Shown piece by piece: positions 8,544-16,809 of a DNA stretch of 46,347 nucleotides. How positions within the stretch are numbered: position 1 is the stretch's first letter; each line of letters opens with the position of its first letter. This DNA is from DATARH01 sp050246595. GTDB taxonomy: Bacteria; Pseudomonadota; Alphaproteobacteria; ATCC43930; CGMCC-115725. The stretch spans positions 1 through 46,347 of the forward strand of contig JBFWVT010000038.1 in NCBI GenBank assembly GCA_050246595.1, given 5' to 3'. The notes under the pieces are model-generated. The model was not told the origin of the DNA. It searched no databases and saw only the letters and a list, made by a program, of their open reading frames with translations. Made by a program: the position numbers and the translations under genes.

Positions 8544-9536
8544 TTACGGCAGACGGGGAAGAATTTTCTCGGTTAACAGCATGAAGCTGCGGTGGCTGAG
8601 GGGTGCCGCAAGCAGGTAGTCGAGACCGATCTCCTCGCGCAGCCGCAGAATATTGTCGAGTACCGCATCAACCGTGCCGTACAGGATCACCCCGTCGAGA
8701 TAGCGTTGCACCGGGTCGGCGCCTGGAGCGGTCGGGTCCTTGATGCTTACCGGGTTGTGCGTTGCGCTGAAATACGAATTGACGATCCACTCGGCGCCGC
8801 GCCGCGCGACCGCCTCGGCCTCCGTGTCGCTGTCGCCAAGCGCCAGCAGCCGCGCCATCGGCAGATCGCGCCCGTCGATCGAAAACCCCGCGGCTTCCAG
8901 CCGTTCGGCATAATGACGCCGCTTGCGGCCGAGATCGCGATGCGCCGAATGCGGGTCCATCAGGATCGAGAACCCCTGCCCCGCCGCCCAGTCGATTGAG
9001 GGTTCCGAGGTCGCGGCCATCCACACCGGCGGGCGCGGGCGCTGCAACGGTTTCGGCAGGACCTCGACCCCGTCGAAGCGGAAATGTTTTCCCGCAAAGG
9101 TCAGCCGCTCCTCGGTCCAGGCGCGCAGCACGATCTCGACCGCCTCGTGAAAACGCGACGTGCTCTCGTCGGGCGGCACCCCGAAATTCTCGAACTCGAC
9201 CCGCGCAAAACCGCGCCCGGCACCCCAATTGACCCGGCCGCCCGACAGCACGTCGAGCAGCGCCACCTCCTCGGCCAGCCGCAGCGGGTGGTAGAACGGC
9301 GCCAGCGAGACGCCGGTGCCGATGCGCAGCCGTTTGGTGCGCGACGCCGCCATCGTGCCCATCAGATGCACCGACGGGCACACGCTGAAGCTGCTGAAAT
9401 GATGCTCGGCGAGCCACACCGCGTCATAGCCGGTGCGGTCCATGATCTCGATCCGGTCGAGCGCGCGGGCGAAAACCGTTTCGAGCGGCACGCGCCGCTC
9501 CGGCCAGCTGAAGAATTGCAGGACACCGAGCTTCAT
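8544..9536 (-). CDS. LLM-class (luciferase-like) flavin-dependent oxidoreductase
   Basis: 330 aa. It begins MKLGVLQFFSWPERRVPLET and contains YDAVWLAEHHFSSFSVCPS, the conserved AEHHF stretch of bacterial luciferase-like monooxygenases, followed by RIGTGVSLAPFYHPLRLAEE, LDVLSGGRVNWGAGRGFARV and RPPVWMAATSEPSIDWAAGQ. These are the TIM-barrel strands that hold reduced FMN. Substrate unknown; members oxidise aldehydes, sulfonates, nitrilotriacetate and similar compounds and need a flavin reductase, none of which is evident nearby. It is tail-to-tail with the dioxygenase gene (7-bp gap) and followed by the VOC gene on its own strand. Confidence 0.92.
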   Translation of the reverse strand: MKLGVLQFFSWPERRVPLETVFARALDRIEIMDRTGYDAVWLAEHHFSSFSVCPSVHLMGTMAASRTKRLRIGTGVSLAPFYHPLRLAEEVALLDVLSGGRVNWGAGRGFARVEFENFGVPPDESTSRFHEAVEIVLRAWTEERLTFAGKHFRFDGVEVLPKPLQRPRPPVWMAATSEPSIDWAAGQGFSILMDPHSAHRDLGRKRRHYAERLEAAGFSIDGRDLPMARLLALGDSDTEAEAVARRGAEWIVNSYFSATHNPVSIKDPTAPGADPVQRYLDGVILYGTVDAVLDNILRLREEIGLDYLLAAPLSHRSFMLLTEKILPRLP

Positions 9537-9572
9537 CGCGCCGCCCGCCGCTGTGTTCCCCGTATCGGGAGC

Positions 9573-10406
9573 CTACTCGGTAAACGCCAGCGTCGCGTTG
9601 AACGCCGCACGCGCCGGCACGACGATCCGGTCCGGCTCGACCCGTACCCCCGCGACGGCGCGCAGCCTCTCGGCGGTGGGCGCGAGCGACGCCACGGTCA
9701 GCGCGACCGCCGCGATATATTCGGCGCGGCCGGAAGGATCGGCGGCGGCATCGCCGAACTCGGCGGCGACAGCGGCCGGGGCTGTCAGCTCGACCCGCGC
9801 TGCGCCGGCCCGGATCACGCATTTTCCGTCCGCTTCGGCGATGCTGTCCGGCCCGAACAGCGCGGCGAACAGCGATGCCGTGCGGCGCGGTTCGCCGGTC
9901 GCGACGACGATCCGGTCGATCGCGCACGCGCCGTTCGCGTGCGCCTGCCACTCCCTCCGCCATACCAGCTCCGGGGTCAGGTGCTCGCAGAAATAGACCC
10001 GCCCCATCGCGATCTTCTCGGGATCGAGCCGCGTCGTGCGGAACCGCGCGTCGCACCGGTCCGCACCGAGATCGACCGGCCGCGAGAAGGATTGCACCGG
10101 CAGGATCGGCAGTTCGGCATCGGCGGCGTGGGCGTGCACAGCATCGGCGTCCTCGGTCTTGAACACCAGCCCGTTGAACCCGATCGGAAACGGCGCCAGC
10201 TCCGGTCTTGTCGCGCCGCCGGACCCGAAGCCGAGCAGTTCGAGATAATCGGTCCCGAACATCATCAGATGGTTCATCGAGCCGAGCGTGTGATGGCCGC
10301 GCGGCGTCAGCGTAAAGCCAAGCGCCGCGAAGGTTCGCGCCGCCTCGTCCACGCGGTCGCGGACATCGATGACGACATGATCGAGAACGGGCGGGGGCAG
10401 GCTCAT
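9573..10406 (-). CDS. VOC-family protein (glyoxalase-like domain)
   Basis: 277 aa. The N-terminal domain is a clear vicinal-oxygen-chelate fold: VLDHVVIDVRDRVDEAARTF, LGFTLTPRGHHTLGSMNHLM and TDYLELLGFG. A second, more diverged half (AIDRIVVATGEPRRTASLFA, GKCVIRAGAARVEL) suggests the two-module arrangement of glyoxalase-like domain proteins. Catalytic role unknown. It is 36 bp upstream of the flavin oxidoreductase start on the same strand, so the two are probably co-transcribed. Confidence 0.88.
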   Translation of the reverse strand: MSLPPPVLDHVVIDVRDRVDEAARTFAALGFTLTPRGHHTLGSMNHLMMFGTDYLELLGFGSGGATRPELAPFPIGFNGLVFKTEDADAVHAHAADAELPILPVQSFSRPVDLGADRCDARFRTTRLDPEKIAMGRVYFCEHLTPELVWRREWQAHANGACAIDRIVVATGEPRRTASLFAALFGPDSIAEADGKCVIRAGAARVELTAPAAVAAEFGDAAADPSGRAEYIAAVALTVASLAPTAERLRAVAGVRVEPDRIVVPARAAFNATLAFTE

Positions 10407-10624
10407 GAATGGAGCGTATTCGCCGGCGAGCGGATCGTCCAGTCGGGCTTGAACGAGCTTGCGATCCCGGCATCTTGCCGCGCTCCGCCGTCTCGCGGCT
10501 CCGGCGCCGGGCCATACGACGGACCGTTTGACCCGGCCCCGGCCTGCGCTTAACCTTAAGCTGATCCGGCCAGGCTGTTAAACGCGATCCCCAGGAGGCG
10601 ATGCCGGAGGCAAGGGAGGTCCAC

Positions 10625-11239
10625 ATGAAATGGATGGCATTCGGGGCGGCTCTGTTGGCGACGGCGGTCATGCAAGCGCCGGTTACGCAAGCCGCAGTGA
10701 TTACGTTCACGACTTCTTTAAGCGGACCGAACGAGGAGCCGCCAAATGCGTCGCCAGGCAGCGGCAGCGCCGTGGTGACGATCGACGATGTCGCCGAAAC
10801 CATGAGAATTCAATTCGACTTTACCGGCTTGATCGGGACCACAACCGCCGCCCACATTCATTGCTGCACCGCGACGCCAGGAGCCGGTACCGCGGGGGTT
10901 GCCACCCAGGTACCCTTCTTCGTGGGTTTCCCGATAGGCGTGACATCCGGCAGCTACGATCATACGTTTGATCTGACCCCTGCGGTTGTCTCCGACACCT
11001 ACAATCCGACATTCGTTACCAATAATGGCGGCACGGTCGAGACGGCCGCGGCTGTCCTGATCAACGGGCTTGAGGAGGGGCGGGCGTATCTCAACATCCA
11101 CTCCACCGCTTTCCCACCCGGCGAAATCCGCGGCTTCCTGCAACAAGTCCCGGAACCGTCCAGCCTCCTGCTTCTCGGCGCGGCGTTCGGCGGGATGCTT
11201 CCGTTTATTCGCCGCCGTTATTCGGCGCGTCGGTCGTAA
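10625..11239 (+). CDS. CHRD-domain exported protein with PEP-CTERM sorting tail
   Basis: 204 aa from the ATG at 10625, which follows GGGAGGT. Residues 1 to about 23 are a signal peptide (MKWMAFGAALLATAVMQAP and so on, cleaved near TQA-AV). The body is a CHRD domain: LSGPNEEPPNASPGSGSAVV, MRIQFDFTGLIGTTTAAHIH, the HCC metal-like motif, and GRAYLNIHSTAFPPGEIRGF. The end is a PEP-CTERM signal: VPEPSS, a hydrophobic stretch LLLLGAAFGGMLPFI, then RRR. PEP-CTERM tails are processed by an exosortase and are linked to exopolysaccharide production; no exosortase is in this window. Single-gene unit; low similarity to its neighbours in role. Confidence 0.9.
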   Translation: MKWMAFGAALLATAVMQAPVTQAAVITFTTSLSGPNEEPPNASPGSGSAVVTIDDVAETMRIQFDFTGLIGTTTAAHIHCCTATPGAGTAGVATQVPFFVGFPIGVTSGSYDHTFDLTPAVVSDTYNPTFVTNNGGTVETAAAVLINGLEEGRAYLNIHSTAFPPGEIRGFLQQVPEPSSLLLLGAAFGGMLPFIRRRYSARRS

Positions 11240-11361
11240 AGCAACCCAGTGCGGGCGGCGCGGCCCCGATGCGAGGGTAAACAACACCGAAAGCGGTGCA
11301 ACCTGTCGCCAATCGGAAAGCGCGCCGTCCTTCGGCTCCGAGCACCGCGCGAGTTCATGCC

Positions 11362-11781
11362 ATGAGCAACCCGGCCTTCATCTTCGATCACGTCCATATC
11401 ATCAGCGAGAACCCGCACGCCTCGGCGCAATGGTATGTCGAGATGTTCGGGGCGAGGATCGCGGCAGACACGGCGGCGCGCGGCGCGGCGCAGATTTTTG
11501 TCGAACTCGGCGGGATGACGATCCTGATCCGCGGCAGACGGCCCGGCGAGGACCCGGCACCGGCGCGGCCGATCCGGGACTACGGCGATTTTTCGAGCCA
11601 CAACGCCTGGGGCACCGACCATTTCGGCTTTCTGTACCGGGGCGACCTCGAAGCCTTCTGCGCCGGGCTGCGCGCCAAGGGCGTGACCTTCCCGGTCGAG
11701 CTGAAGCGCGGCGTCAATGGCAGCCTGCTCTGCTATGTCGCCGCCCCGGACGGGGTCAGCATCGAATTGATGCAGTGTTGA
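11362..11781 (+). CDS. VOC-family protein (glyoxalase/bleomycin resistance fold)
   Basis: 139 aa, one VOC module pair: FIFDHVHIISENPHASAQWY, VEMFGARIAADTAARGAAQI, WGTDHFGFLYRGDLEAFCAG, LRAKGVTFPVEL and the end YVAAPDGVSIELMQC. Likely metal ligands are the H of DHVHI, the H of TDHFGF and the E of IELM. I chose the ATG at 11362 because homology begins there, although an upstream in-frame ATG exists at 11296. Function could be a dioxygenase, isomerase or lyase; unknown. Separate from the other VOC gene in orientation. Confidence 0.9.
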   Translation: MSNPAFIFDHVHIISENPHASAQWYVEMFGARIAADTAARGAAQIFVELGGMTILIRGRRPGEDPAPARPIRDYGDFSSHNAWGTDHFGFLYRGDLEAFCAGLRAKGVTFPVELKRGVNGSLLCYVAAPDGVSIELMQC

Positions 11782-11826
11782 GTGTTGACGCCAGGGCTGA
11801 CGCCGGGCTTACACAGACGACCGCCG

Positions 11827-12435
11827 CTACAGCAGGATCACCCGGTAGTTTCGCAGCGTCAGCTTCAGGAGCAGAACCGACATTGTCATCGTGTACAAAC
11901 CCATCCAGGTGGACAGGATGATCGGGTCCGCGGCGAATTGGGAGAGCAACGCCCGCCCGAGGATCAGCGACGCGATCGCGCAGAGCAGCAACAGCTGGTC
12001 GCTGTCCGCCTGGCGCAGCGCGGCATAGGCGGCGGCGAACGCGAACGACGACGCGATTGCCCAGATCGCCACGAGATCCGCGAAGACTGGAGGCGTCATC
12101 TCCGGCCAGGCGAAGGCAGTACCCGACCCGACCAGGTTGATGACGCCGCCGATCAGCAGCGGCCAGCCGAGCCGGAAGGTTGGCTCCCAACCGCCGGAAG
12201 CCAGGCTCAGCACGCCGTCGACGAGGGCATAAGCCGCGAACAGCCGGACCACCGTGTCGTCGCCGATATCCGGCCACAGAAACGCGACGGCGAAAAAAAA
12301 CGCCGCCGTCATGCGCAGCGCGATCGAGGCGCGCAGATCCTGGATCAGCTCGCCAGCCGGCTGCGCCGGTTGCGCAAACACCCGGTTGCGGCGCCGCGCC
12401 GGTCGGGAGGGATAATCGTCTTCGGGCGCTACCAT
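11827..12435 (-). CDS. HdeD-like (DUF308) integral membrane protein
   Basis: 202 aa from the ATG at 12435. After a charged N-terminus there are about six hydrophobic segments, for example MTAAFFFAVAFLWPDIG, LFAAYALVDGVLSLASGG, WPLLIGGVINLVGSGTAFA, VFADLVAIWAIASSFAFAAA, LLLLCAIASLILGRALL and the last near WMGLYTMTMSVLLLKL. The phrase LFAAYALVDGVLSL is the repeated signature of HdeD/DUF308 proteins. HdeD in enterobacteria is linked with acid resistance; function here unknown. It lies tail-to-tail with the VOC gene. Confidence 0.82.
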   Translation of the reverse strand: MVAPEDDYPSRPARRRNRVFAQPAQPAGELIQDLRASIALRMTAAFFFAVAFLWPDIGDDTVVRLFAAYALVDGVLSLASGGWEPTFRLGWPLLIGGVINLVGSGTAFAWPEMTPPVFADLVAIWAIASSFAFAAAYAALRQADSDQLLLLCAIASLILGRALLSQFAADPIILSTWMGLYTMTMSVLLLKLTLRNYRVILL

Positions 12436-12469
12436 CGGAATTGCCGATCCTGCCGAAACCGGGCCGGTT

Positions 12470-12925
12470 CTATAGCACGCCCGCGGACGGCGCTGCGACC
12501 GGTCGCGGCCGATGCACCACTGCCGGTGTCCAGGTGGCGGCGCGCCGCGCAATTCGCTCGGCGAGCGCCTCGCCATCGTGATCGCGGGATGTCGGCTCGC
12601 CGGCGAACCGGGACCTGTCGTCGAGCGCGTTTGTGTTGATGACGGCGCGCGGCCCGACCGGAGTCTCGCAGAACGCGCCGATATAGACGCCGCAACGGCG
12701 GCAGATCAGAAACTCCGCGGTGCCTGTACCAAACCGGTACGACTCCACCAGCGACCAGTCATCGGCCCACACCTCGGCCGCGCCGTTCGGATCGCTGGTT
12801 GTGCGTGTCGCATGGGCGCGGCAGAACAAACACCGGCAGGCGCGCAACCGCACCGCCTCGGGAGGTTCCGAGAGACGCAGCGTCAGCCGCAGATTGCCGC
12901 AATGACAGCCGCCGCGATGCTCCAT
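12470..12925 (-). CDS. GFA family protein (glutathione-dependent formaldehyde-activating enzyme-like)
   Basis: 151 aa. The Cys pattern of the GFA/Mss4-like fold is complete: GGCHCGNLRL near the start, ACRCLFCRAH in the middle and LICRRCGVYIG later, giving structural and catalytic zinc sites. I start at the ATG at 12925 (MEHRGGCHC), where the domain begins; the frame extends to 13078 but without family character. Named after a reported glutathione/formaldehyde adduct-forming enzyme; most members are uncharacterised. It is followed on the same strand by the HdeD-like gene. Confidence 0.9.
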   Translation of the reverse strand: MEHRGGCHCGNLRLTLRLSEPPEAVRLRACRCLFCRAHATRTTSDPNGAAEVWADDWSLVESYRFGTGTAEFLICRRCGVYIGAFCETPVGPRAVINTNALDDRSRFAGEPTSRDHDGEALAERIARRAATWTPAVVHRPRPVAAPSAGVL

Positions 12926-13134
12926 CGTGCTGCTCCCAGTCGTCGCGTCAGGATACGCCGCGGGCGGGCGCGGTCGCAATGTCGAACCGACACCCGCGGC
13001 ATATCGAGAGCCAACGCCCGGGCGGCGCGTCATGCGCGATCGGGATTGACGGGCCGATTGTCGCGGCCAAAGTAGCACGCGAGCCGCGGTTGCCGATGGC
13101 CGCAGCGCTCCCGAATGGACTGGAAAATTTGTTC

Positions 13135-13980
13135 ATGTCTGTCGAAGTCATTCCGACCGGTGCCGCGCTCGGCGCCGAAATCCGCGGTGTCGATCTGGCC
13201 CGGCCGCTCGACGATGAGACCTTCGCCGCGATCGAACGCGCGTATGCCGAGCACGGCGTCATCTTTTTCCGCGACCAGCAGATCACGCCGACGCAGCAGG
13301 TCGCGTTTACGCGCCGTTTCGGCGAGATCGAGTTCAACATTTTCGGCGAGCGCTGGAGTGTGCCGGGCGCTCCGGAGATCGTCGTCGTCTCGAACCTGAC
13401 TGAGGACGGCAAGCCGATCGGCATCCGCCGCGCCGGCGAGAACTGGCACAGCGACATGTGCTACACCGCGCGCCCGCCGCGCGGAACGATGCTCTACGCG
13501 CGCGAGATCCCCGATTTGTACGGGCTGCCGCTCGGCGACACCGAATTCGCCAGCGCCGCCGCCGCCTATGACGCGCTGCCCGACACAATGAAACAGCGCA
13601 TCGCCGGGCGCCGCGCCGTGTTCGACTTCGCCGGCCGCAAGCGCGCCTTCCCGCCGACCCAGGCCGAGATCGACCGCAACCCGCCGGTCAAGCACCCGAT
13701 CGTCCGCACGCATCCCGATACCGGGCGCAATTGTCTGTACGTCATGCGCGACGATTGCACCGGGATCGAGGGCATCGAGCCGGAAGAAGCCGAGGCGCTG
13801 ATCTGCGCGCTCGCCGACCACATCGTCAAACCGCAATTCATCTATCGCCACCGCTGGCGGGTCGGCGATCTGCTGATGTGGGACAATTGCATCGTGCAGC
13901 ACCGCGCGATCCAGGATTACGACCTGCCGCAGCGCCGGCTGATGCACCGCACGACGATGGGCGGTTCGGTGCCGGTCTGA
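13135..13980 (+). CDS. TauD/TfdA-family Fe(II)/2-oxoglutarate dioxygenase (second paralogue)
   Basis: 281 aa. Family N-terminus VIPTGAALGAEIRGVDLARP, then IFFRDQQITPTQQVAFTRRF. The metal ligands are HSD in NWHSDMCY and the distal H in NCIVQHRAI; the co-substrate Arg is in RRLMHRTTM. It is clearly paralogous to the product of 7676-8536 (compare AFTRRFG and the WDN...QH tail). One loop, IPDLYGLPLGDTEFASAAAA, departs from the usual EGGDTLFADMYAA, which may alter the active-site lid. I start at the ATG at 13135; an in-frame ATG at 13096 is possible. Substrate unknown. Confidence 0.9.
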   Translation: MSVEVIPTGAALGAEIRGVDLARPLDDETFAAIERAYAEHGVIFFRDQQITPTQQVAFTRRFGEIEFNIFGERWSVPGAPEIVVVSNLTEDGKPIGIRRAGENWHSDMCYTARPPRGTMLYAREIPDLYGLPLGDTEFASAAAAYDALPDTMKQRIAGRRAVFDFAGRKRAFPPTQAEIDRNPPVKHPIVRTHPDTGRNCLYVMRDDCTGIEGIEPEEAEALICALADHIVKPQFIYRHRWRVGDLLMWDNCIVQHRAIQDYDLPQRRLMHRTTMGGSVPV

Positions 13981-14084
13981 GGCGCGCGGCGCCGTCGCGG
14001 CAGCGCTGCGGGTCGAGCGCTTGTAACGCGGCGCGCTTCATGGTTTATCGAACAACCTGCCGTTGCCGTCCGCCAGACACGGAT

Positions 14085-15137
14085 ATGACAGACAGCATCA
14101 TCATCGATACCGCGACCCGCATCTTCGCCGATCTGTGCGAACCGGCGACGGTCAACGCCGCCGAGGAAGGCACTTGGCCGCAAGCGCTGTGGGACGCGCT
14201 CGAAGAATCCGGTCTGACCCTGACCTGGGTGCCCGACACGCTCGGCGGCGCCGGGGCGGAACTGCTCGACGGGTTTGCGGTGCTGCGCGCCGCCGGACGG
14301 GCGAACGCGCCGGTGCCGCTTGCCGAGACGCTGATGGCGGGCTGGCTGCTCGCGCAGGCCGGGATCGAAGCCCCCGCCGGGCCGCTGACGATCGCCCCAA
14401 TCCACGCCGACGGGCGTATCGAGCTGACCAACGGGACGTTGCGCGGCCGGGCGCGGCAGGTGCCGTTCGCGCGCAATGCCGGGCATATCGTCGTGCTCGC
14501 AGAGCAGAACGGCGGCGCGTCGGTGGCGCTGGTGCCGGCCGATGCGGTTGCGATCAGCCCGGGAGCCAGCCTCGCCGGCGAGTCGCGCGACACGGTGTCG
14601 TTCGACGGCGCGGGCACGACCGTTTCCGCCCCGGTGATGGGTCTCGACATGGCCGGCATCGTGCAGTTCGGCGCCGCCGTGCGCGCGCAGCAGATGGCCG
14701 GCGCGCTCGAACACATTCTCGACCAATCCGTGCAATGGTCGCTCGACCGCGTCCAGTTCGGCCGGCCGATCGCCAAGTTCCAGGCCGTGCAGCACAATCT
14801 CGCGATGCTGGCCGGCGAGGTCGCGGCAGCCGGCGCTGCCGCCGATGGTGCATCCCAGGCGATCGCCGAACATGGCGTCGGCAACGAGACAACCGAGGCC
14901 GAGGTCGCGATCGCCAAGGTGCGGGTCGGCGAGGCCGCCGGCAACGGCGCCGCGATCGCACATCAGGTGCACGGCGCGATGGGATTCACCTACGAGCATT
15001 CTCTCCATCACGCGACGCGGCGCCTGTGGCAATGGCGCGAGGAGTTCGGCAACGAGGCGCACTGGGCCAACCTTCTCGGTCGCATGGTGGCGGGGCGCGG
15101 CGCCGACGCGCTGTGGCCGTTCGTCACCGGGACGTAA
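14085..15137 (+). CDS. Acyl-CoA dehydrogenase family protein
   Basis: 350 aa from the ATG at 14085. It follows the FadE-like short layout: LWDALEESGLTLTWVPDTLG, GGAGAELLDGFAVLRAAGRA, a beta domain around 100-200, then AVRAQQMAGALEHILDQSVQ, DRVQFGRPIAKFQAVQHNLA, HQVHGAMGFTYEHSLHHATR and RLWQWREEFG. The RXQFGRPI and QVHGAMGFT motifs contact FAD and the dimer partner. It is 119 bp upstream of a second acyl-CoA dehydrogenase; such pairs often form heteromeric enzymes acting on steroid side-chain or other bulky CoA thioesters, so a joint complex is plausible. Substrate unknown. Confidence 0.92.
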   Translation: MTDSIIIDTATRIFADLCEPATVNAAEEGTWPQALWDALEESGLTLTWVPDTLGGAGAELLDGFAVLRAAGRANAPVPLAETLMAGWLLAQAGIEAPAGPLTIAPIHADGRIELTNGTLRGRARQVPFARNAGHIVVLAEQNGGASVALVPADAVAISPGASLAGESRDTVSFDGAGTTVSAPVMGLDMAGIVQFGAAVRAQQMAGALEHILDQSVQWSLDRVQFGRPIAKFQAVQHNLAMLAGEVAAAGAAADGASQAIAEHGVGNETTEAEVAIAKVRVGEAAGNGAAIAHQVHGAMGFTYEHSLHHATRRLWQWREEFGNEAHWANLLGRMVAGRGADALWPFVTGT

Positions 15138-15150
15138 TAGTTTCGATCGG

Positions 15151-15220
15151 GATTGCTTCGCTCCGCTCGCAATGACACTGGTTGTTGTCATTGCGAGGAG
15201 CGCAGCGACGAAGCAATCTC
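15151..15220. repeat. Palindromic intergenic repeat between the two acyl-CoA dehydrogenase genes
   Basis: GATTGCTTCGCTCCGCTCGC and following AATGAC (15151-15176) are mirrored by GTCATTGCGAGG...GAAGCAATC (15187-15219). This is a widespread alphaproteobacterial intergenic palindrome. A related copy lies between livG and livF at 43286-43350. It could stabilise or attenuate the transcript between the two dehydrogenase genes. Confidence 0.85.
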
Positions 15221-15256
15221 GTTGATACGGACGCGCTGCGCCGGCGGAGAGCAAGA

Positions 15257-16423
15257 ATGGCCTACAATTTCCACTTCGATCCCGTGGACCTGCCGCCTGA
15301 ATGCGAGGAACTGCGTCAGGAGGTGCGCGGGTTTCTGCGCTCCGAGATCGAGGCCGGCACGTTCTCGCCACATTCGGCGCGGACGCCGTTTCCGGTGGCG
15401 AAAGCCTTTGCGCGCAAGATCGGCGAGCGCGGCTGGATCGGCATGACCTGGCCGAAGCAGTATGGCGGGCACGAGCGCACGTTTCTCGAACGCTATGTCG
15501 TGATCGAGGAGATGCTGGCGCATCGCGCCCCGACCCGCTCATTCTCGACCGCCGACCGGCAGAGCGGCCCGATGATCCTGCGCTACGGTCAGCCCGAGAT
15601 CAAAGAGACGATCCTGCCGCGCATTGCCTCCGGAGAACTCTGCTTCTGCATTGGCCTGTCGGAACCCAACTCCGGCTCGGATGTGTTCGCCGCCTCGACC
15701 CGCGCGACCAAGACCGAGGGCGGCTGGCTCGTCAACGGCCGCAAGATCTGGACCTCGAACGCGCACAATTCCGACTACATGATTGCGCTGCTGCGCACCT
15801 CGCCGCCGACCAAGGAGAACCGTCGGCACGGGCTGACGCAGTTTCTGATCGAGTGCAAATCGCCGGGGATCACAATCCGCCCGATCATCAACCTGACCGG
15901 ACAGCACGATTTCAACGAAATCTTTTTCGACGACGTGTTCGTGCCCGATCTGCACCTGATCGGCGAAGTCGATATGGCCTGGAAGCAGGCCACCGACGAG
16001 TTGGCCTATGAGCGCAGCGGCCCCGACCGCTGGCTCGAAACCTTTTCCGTATTGCAGGAACTGGTGCGCCGCGCCGGCCCCGAACCCGGCGAGCGGCTCG
16101 CCGAGGGCATCGGCCGCGAGGTCGCGCATCTCGCCACCTTGCGGCGCATGTCGGTCAGCGTCGCCGGAATGCTGCACGCCGGGAAAACCCCGGCGGTTGA
16201 GGCCGCCGTCGTCAAGGACCTCGGCACGAATTGGGAGCAGACCCTGCCGAACCGGGCTCGGCTGCTGGCGCCGCCGACCGGCGATGCCACCCCCGAGACC
16301 AACGACGACCGCTTCGAGGAAGCGCTGCGCCACACCACCCTGATCGCACCGAAAGTCACGATCCAGGGCGGCACTCGCGAAGTCCTGCGCGGCATCATCG
16401 CCCGCGGGTTGGGATTACGGTAA
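15257..16423 (+). CDS. Acyl-CoA dehydrogenase family protein (second subunit-like)
   Basis: 388 aa from the ATG at 15257. The N-terminal helical domain includes GWIGMTWPKQYGGHERTFLE; the middle domain has FCIGLSEPNSGSDVFAASTR and KIWTSNAHNSDYMIALLRT, the conserved FAD/substrate-binding strands; the C-terminal domain ends IQGGTREVLRGIIARGLGLR. All family blocks are present. It pairs with the preceding gene. Just beyond its stop lies a GIY-YIG cassette, and after that a second, diverged copy of the final 16 codons (16843-16906), indicating rearrangement exactly at this gene's 3' end. Confidence 0.92.
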   Translation: MAYNFHFDPVDLPPECEELRQEVRGFLRSEIEAGTFSPHSARTPFPVAKAFARKIGERGWIGMTWPKQYGGHERTFLERYVVIEEMLAHRAPTRSFSTADRQSGPMILRYGQPEIKETILPRIASGELCFCIGLSEPNSGSDVFAASTRATKTEGGWLVNGRKIWTSNAHNSDYMIALLRTSPPTKENRRHGLTQFLIECKSPGITIRPIINLTGQHDFNEIFFDDVFVPDLHLIGEVDMAWKQATDELAYERSGPDRWLETFSVLQELVRRAGPEPGERLAEGIGREVAHLATLRRMSVSVAGMLHAGKTPAVEAAVVKDLGTNWEQTLPNRARLLAPPTGDATPETNDDRFEEALRHTTLIAPKVTIQGGTREVLRGIIARGLGLR

Positions 16424-16454
16424 ATGGAGTTCAGAGAGCGAAATAGGAGTGCCC

Positions 16455-16488
16455 CCGTGGCCGGGCTTGACCCGGCCATCCACGTCTT
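16455..16488 (+). repeat. Left inverted repeat of GIY-YIG cassette
   Basis: The sequence CCGTGGCCGGGCTTGACCCG continues GCCATCCACGTCTT. It contains a perfect 7-bp stem GGCCGGG/CCCGGCC around the loop CTTGA and ends with the tag ATCCACGTCTT pointing toward the gene. The same loop and tag recur at 45024-45059, with paired changes in the stem. Confidence 0.9.
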
Positions 16489-16524
16489 TTCTCTCCCGAC
16501 AGGCAAGTCGGATAAAGGCCGAGA

Positions 16525-16809
16525 ATGGGCGGATGGGTTTACATCATGACCAACCGCCCGAACGGCACGCTGTATGTGGGTACGACGGCGGATATTGCCC
16601 GACGCGCTTGGGAGCATCGCGAAGGCGTCGCCGACGGCTTTACGAAGAAATACGGCTTGAAGCGACTCGTCTGTGCCGAATGGCACGACGATATTCTGCG
16701 CGCTAAGCAGCGCGAAATGAATATCAAGCACTGGCGCCGTGCGTGGAAGGTACAGTTGATCCATCGCGACAATCCGTTTTGGGAAGACCTCTATGACTGG
16801 CTCACCTGA
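16525..16809 (+). CDS. GIY-YIG nuclease family protein (UPF0213/YhbQ-like)
   Basis: 94 aa. The GIY-YIG half-motifs are VYI at residues 5-7 and YVG in TLYVGTTADI; the catalytic Arg region is ARRAWEHREG, and the Glu region is KQREMNIKHWRRAWK, ending NPFWEDLYDWLT. The small single-domain form is frequent, often multi-copy, in alphaproteobacteria; the biochemical role of this subgroup is not settled. The ATG at 16525 follows a purine-rich AAAGGCCGAG. The gene lies exactly between two 34-bp inverted repeats, with the stop codon overlapping the right one by one base. Base composition is visibly less GC-rich than in flanking genes, which fits acquisition. Active-site Arg and Glu appear present, so the enzyme is probably functional. 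Confidence 0.92.
   Translation: MGGWVYIMTNRPNGTLYVGTTADIARRAWEHREGVADGFTKKYGLKRLVCAEWHDDILRAKQREMNIKHWRRAWKVQLIHRDNPFWEDLYDWLT

Noticed and set aside
9084..10553. Long plus-strand frame (489 codons) opposite the LLM and VOC genes
   Set aside because: Low-complexity Arg/Gln/His-rich translation with no domain; both minus-strand genes are well supported.
13917..15542. Minus-strand frame (541 codons) opposite the first acyl-CoA dehydrogenase
   Set aside because: Shadow frame; runs through the intergenic palindrome and has no domain.
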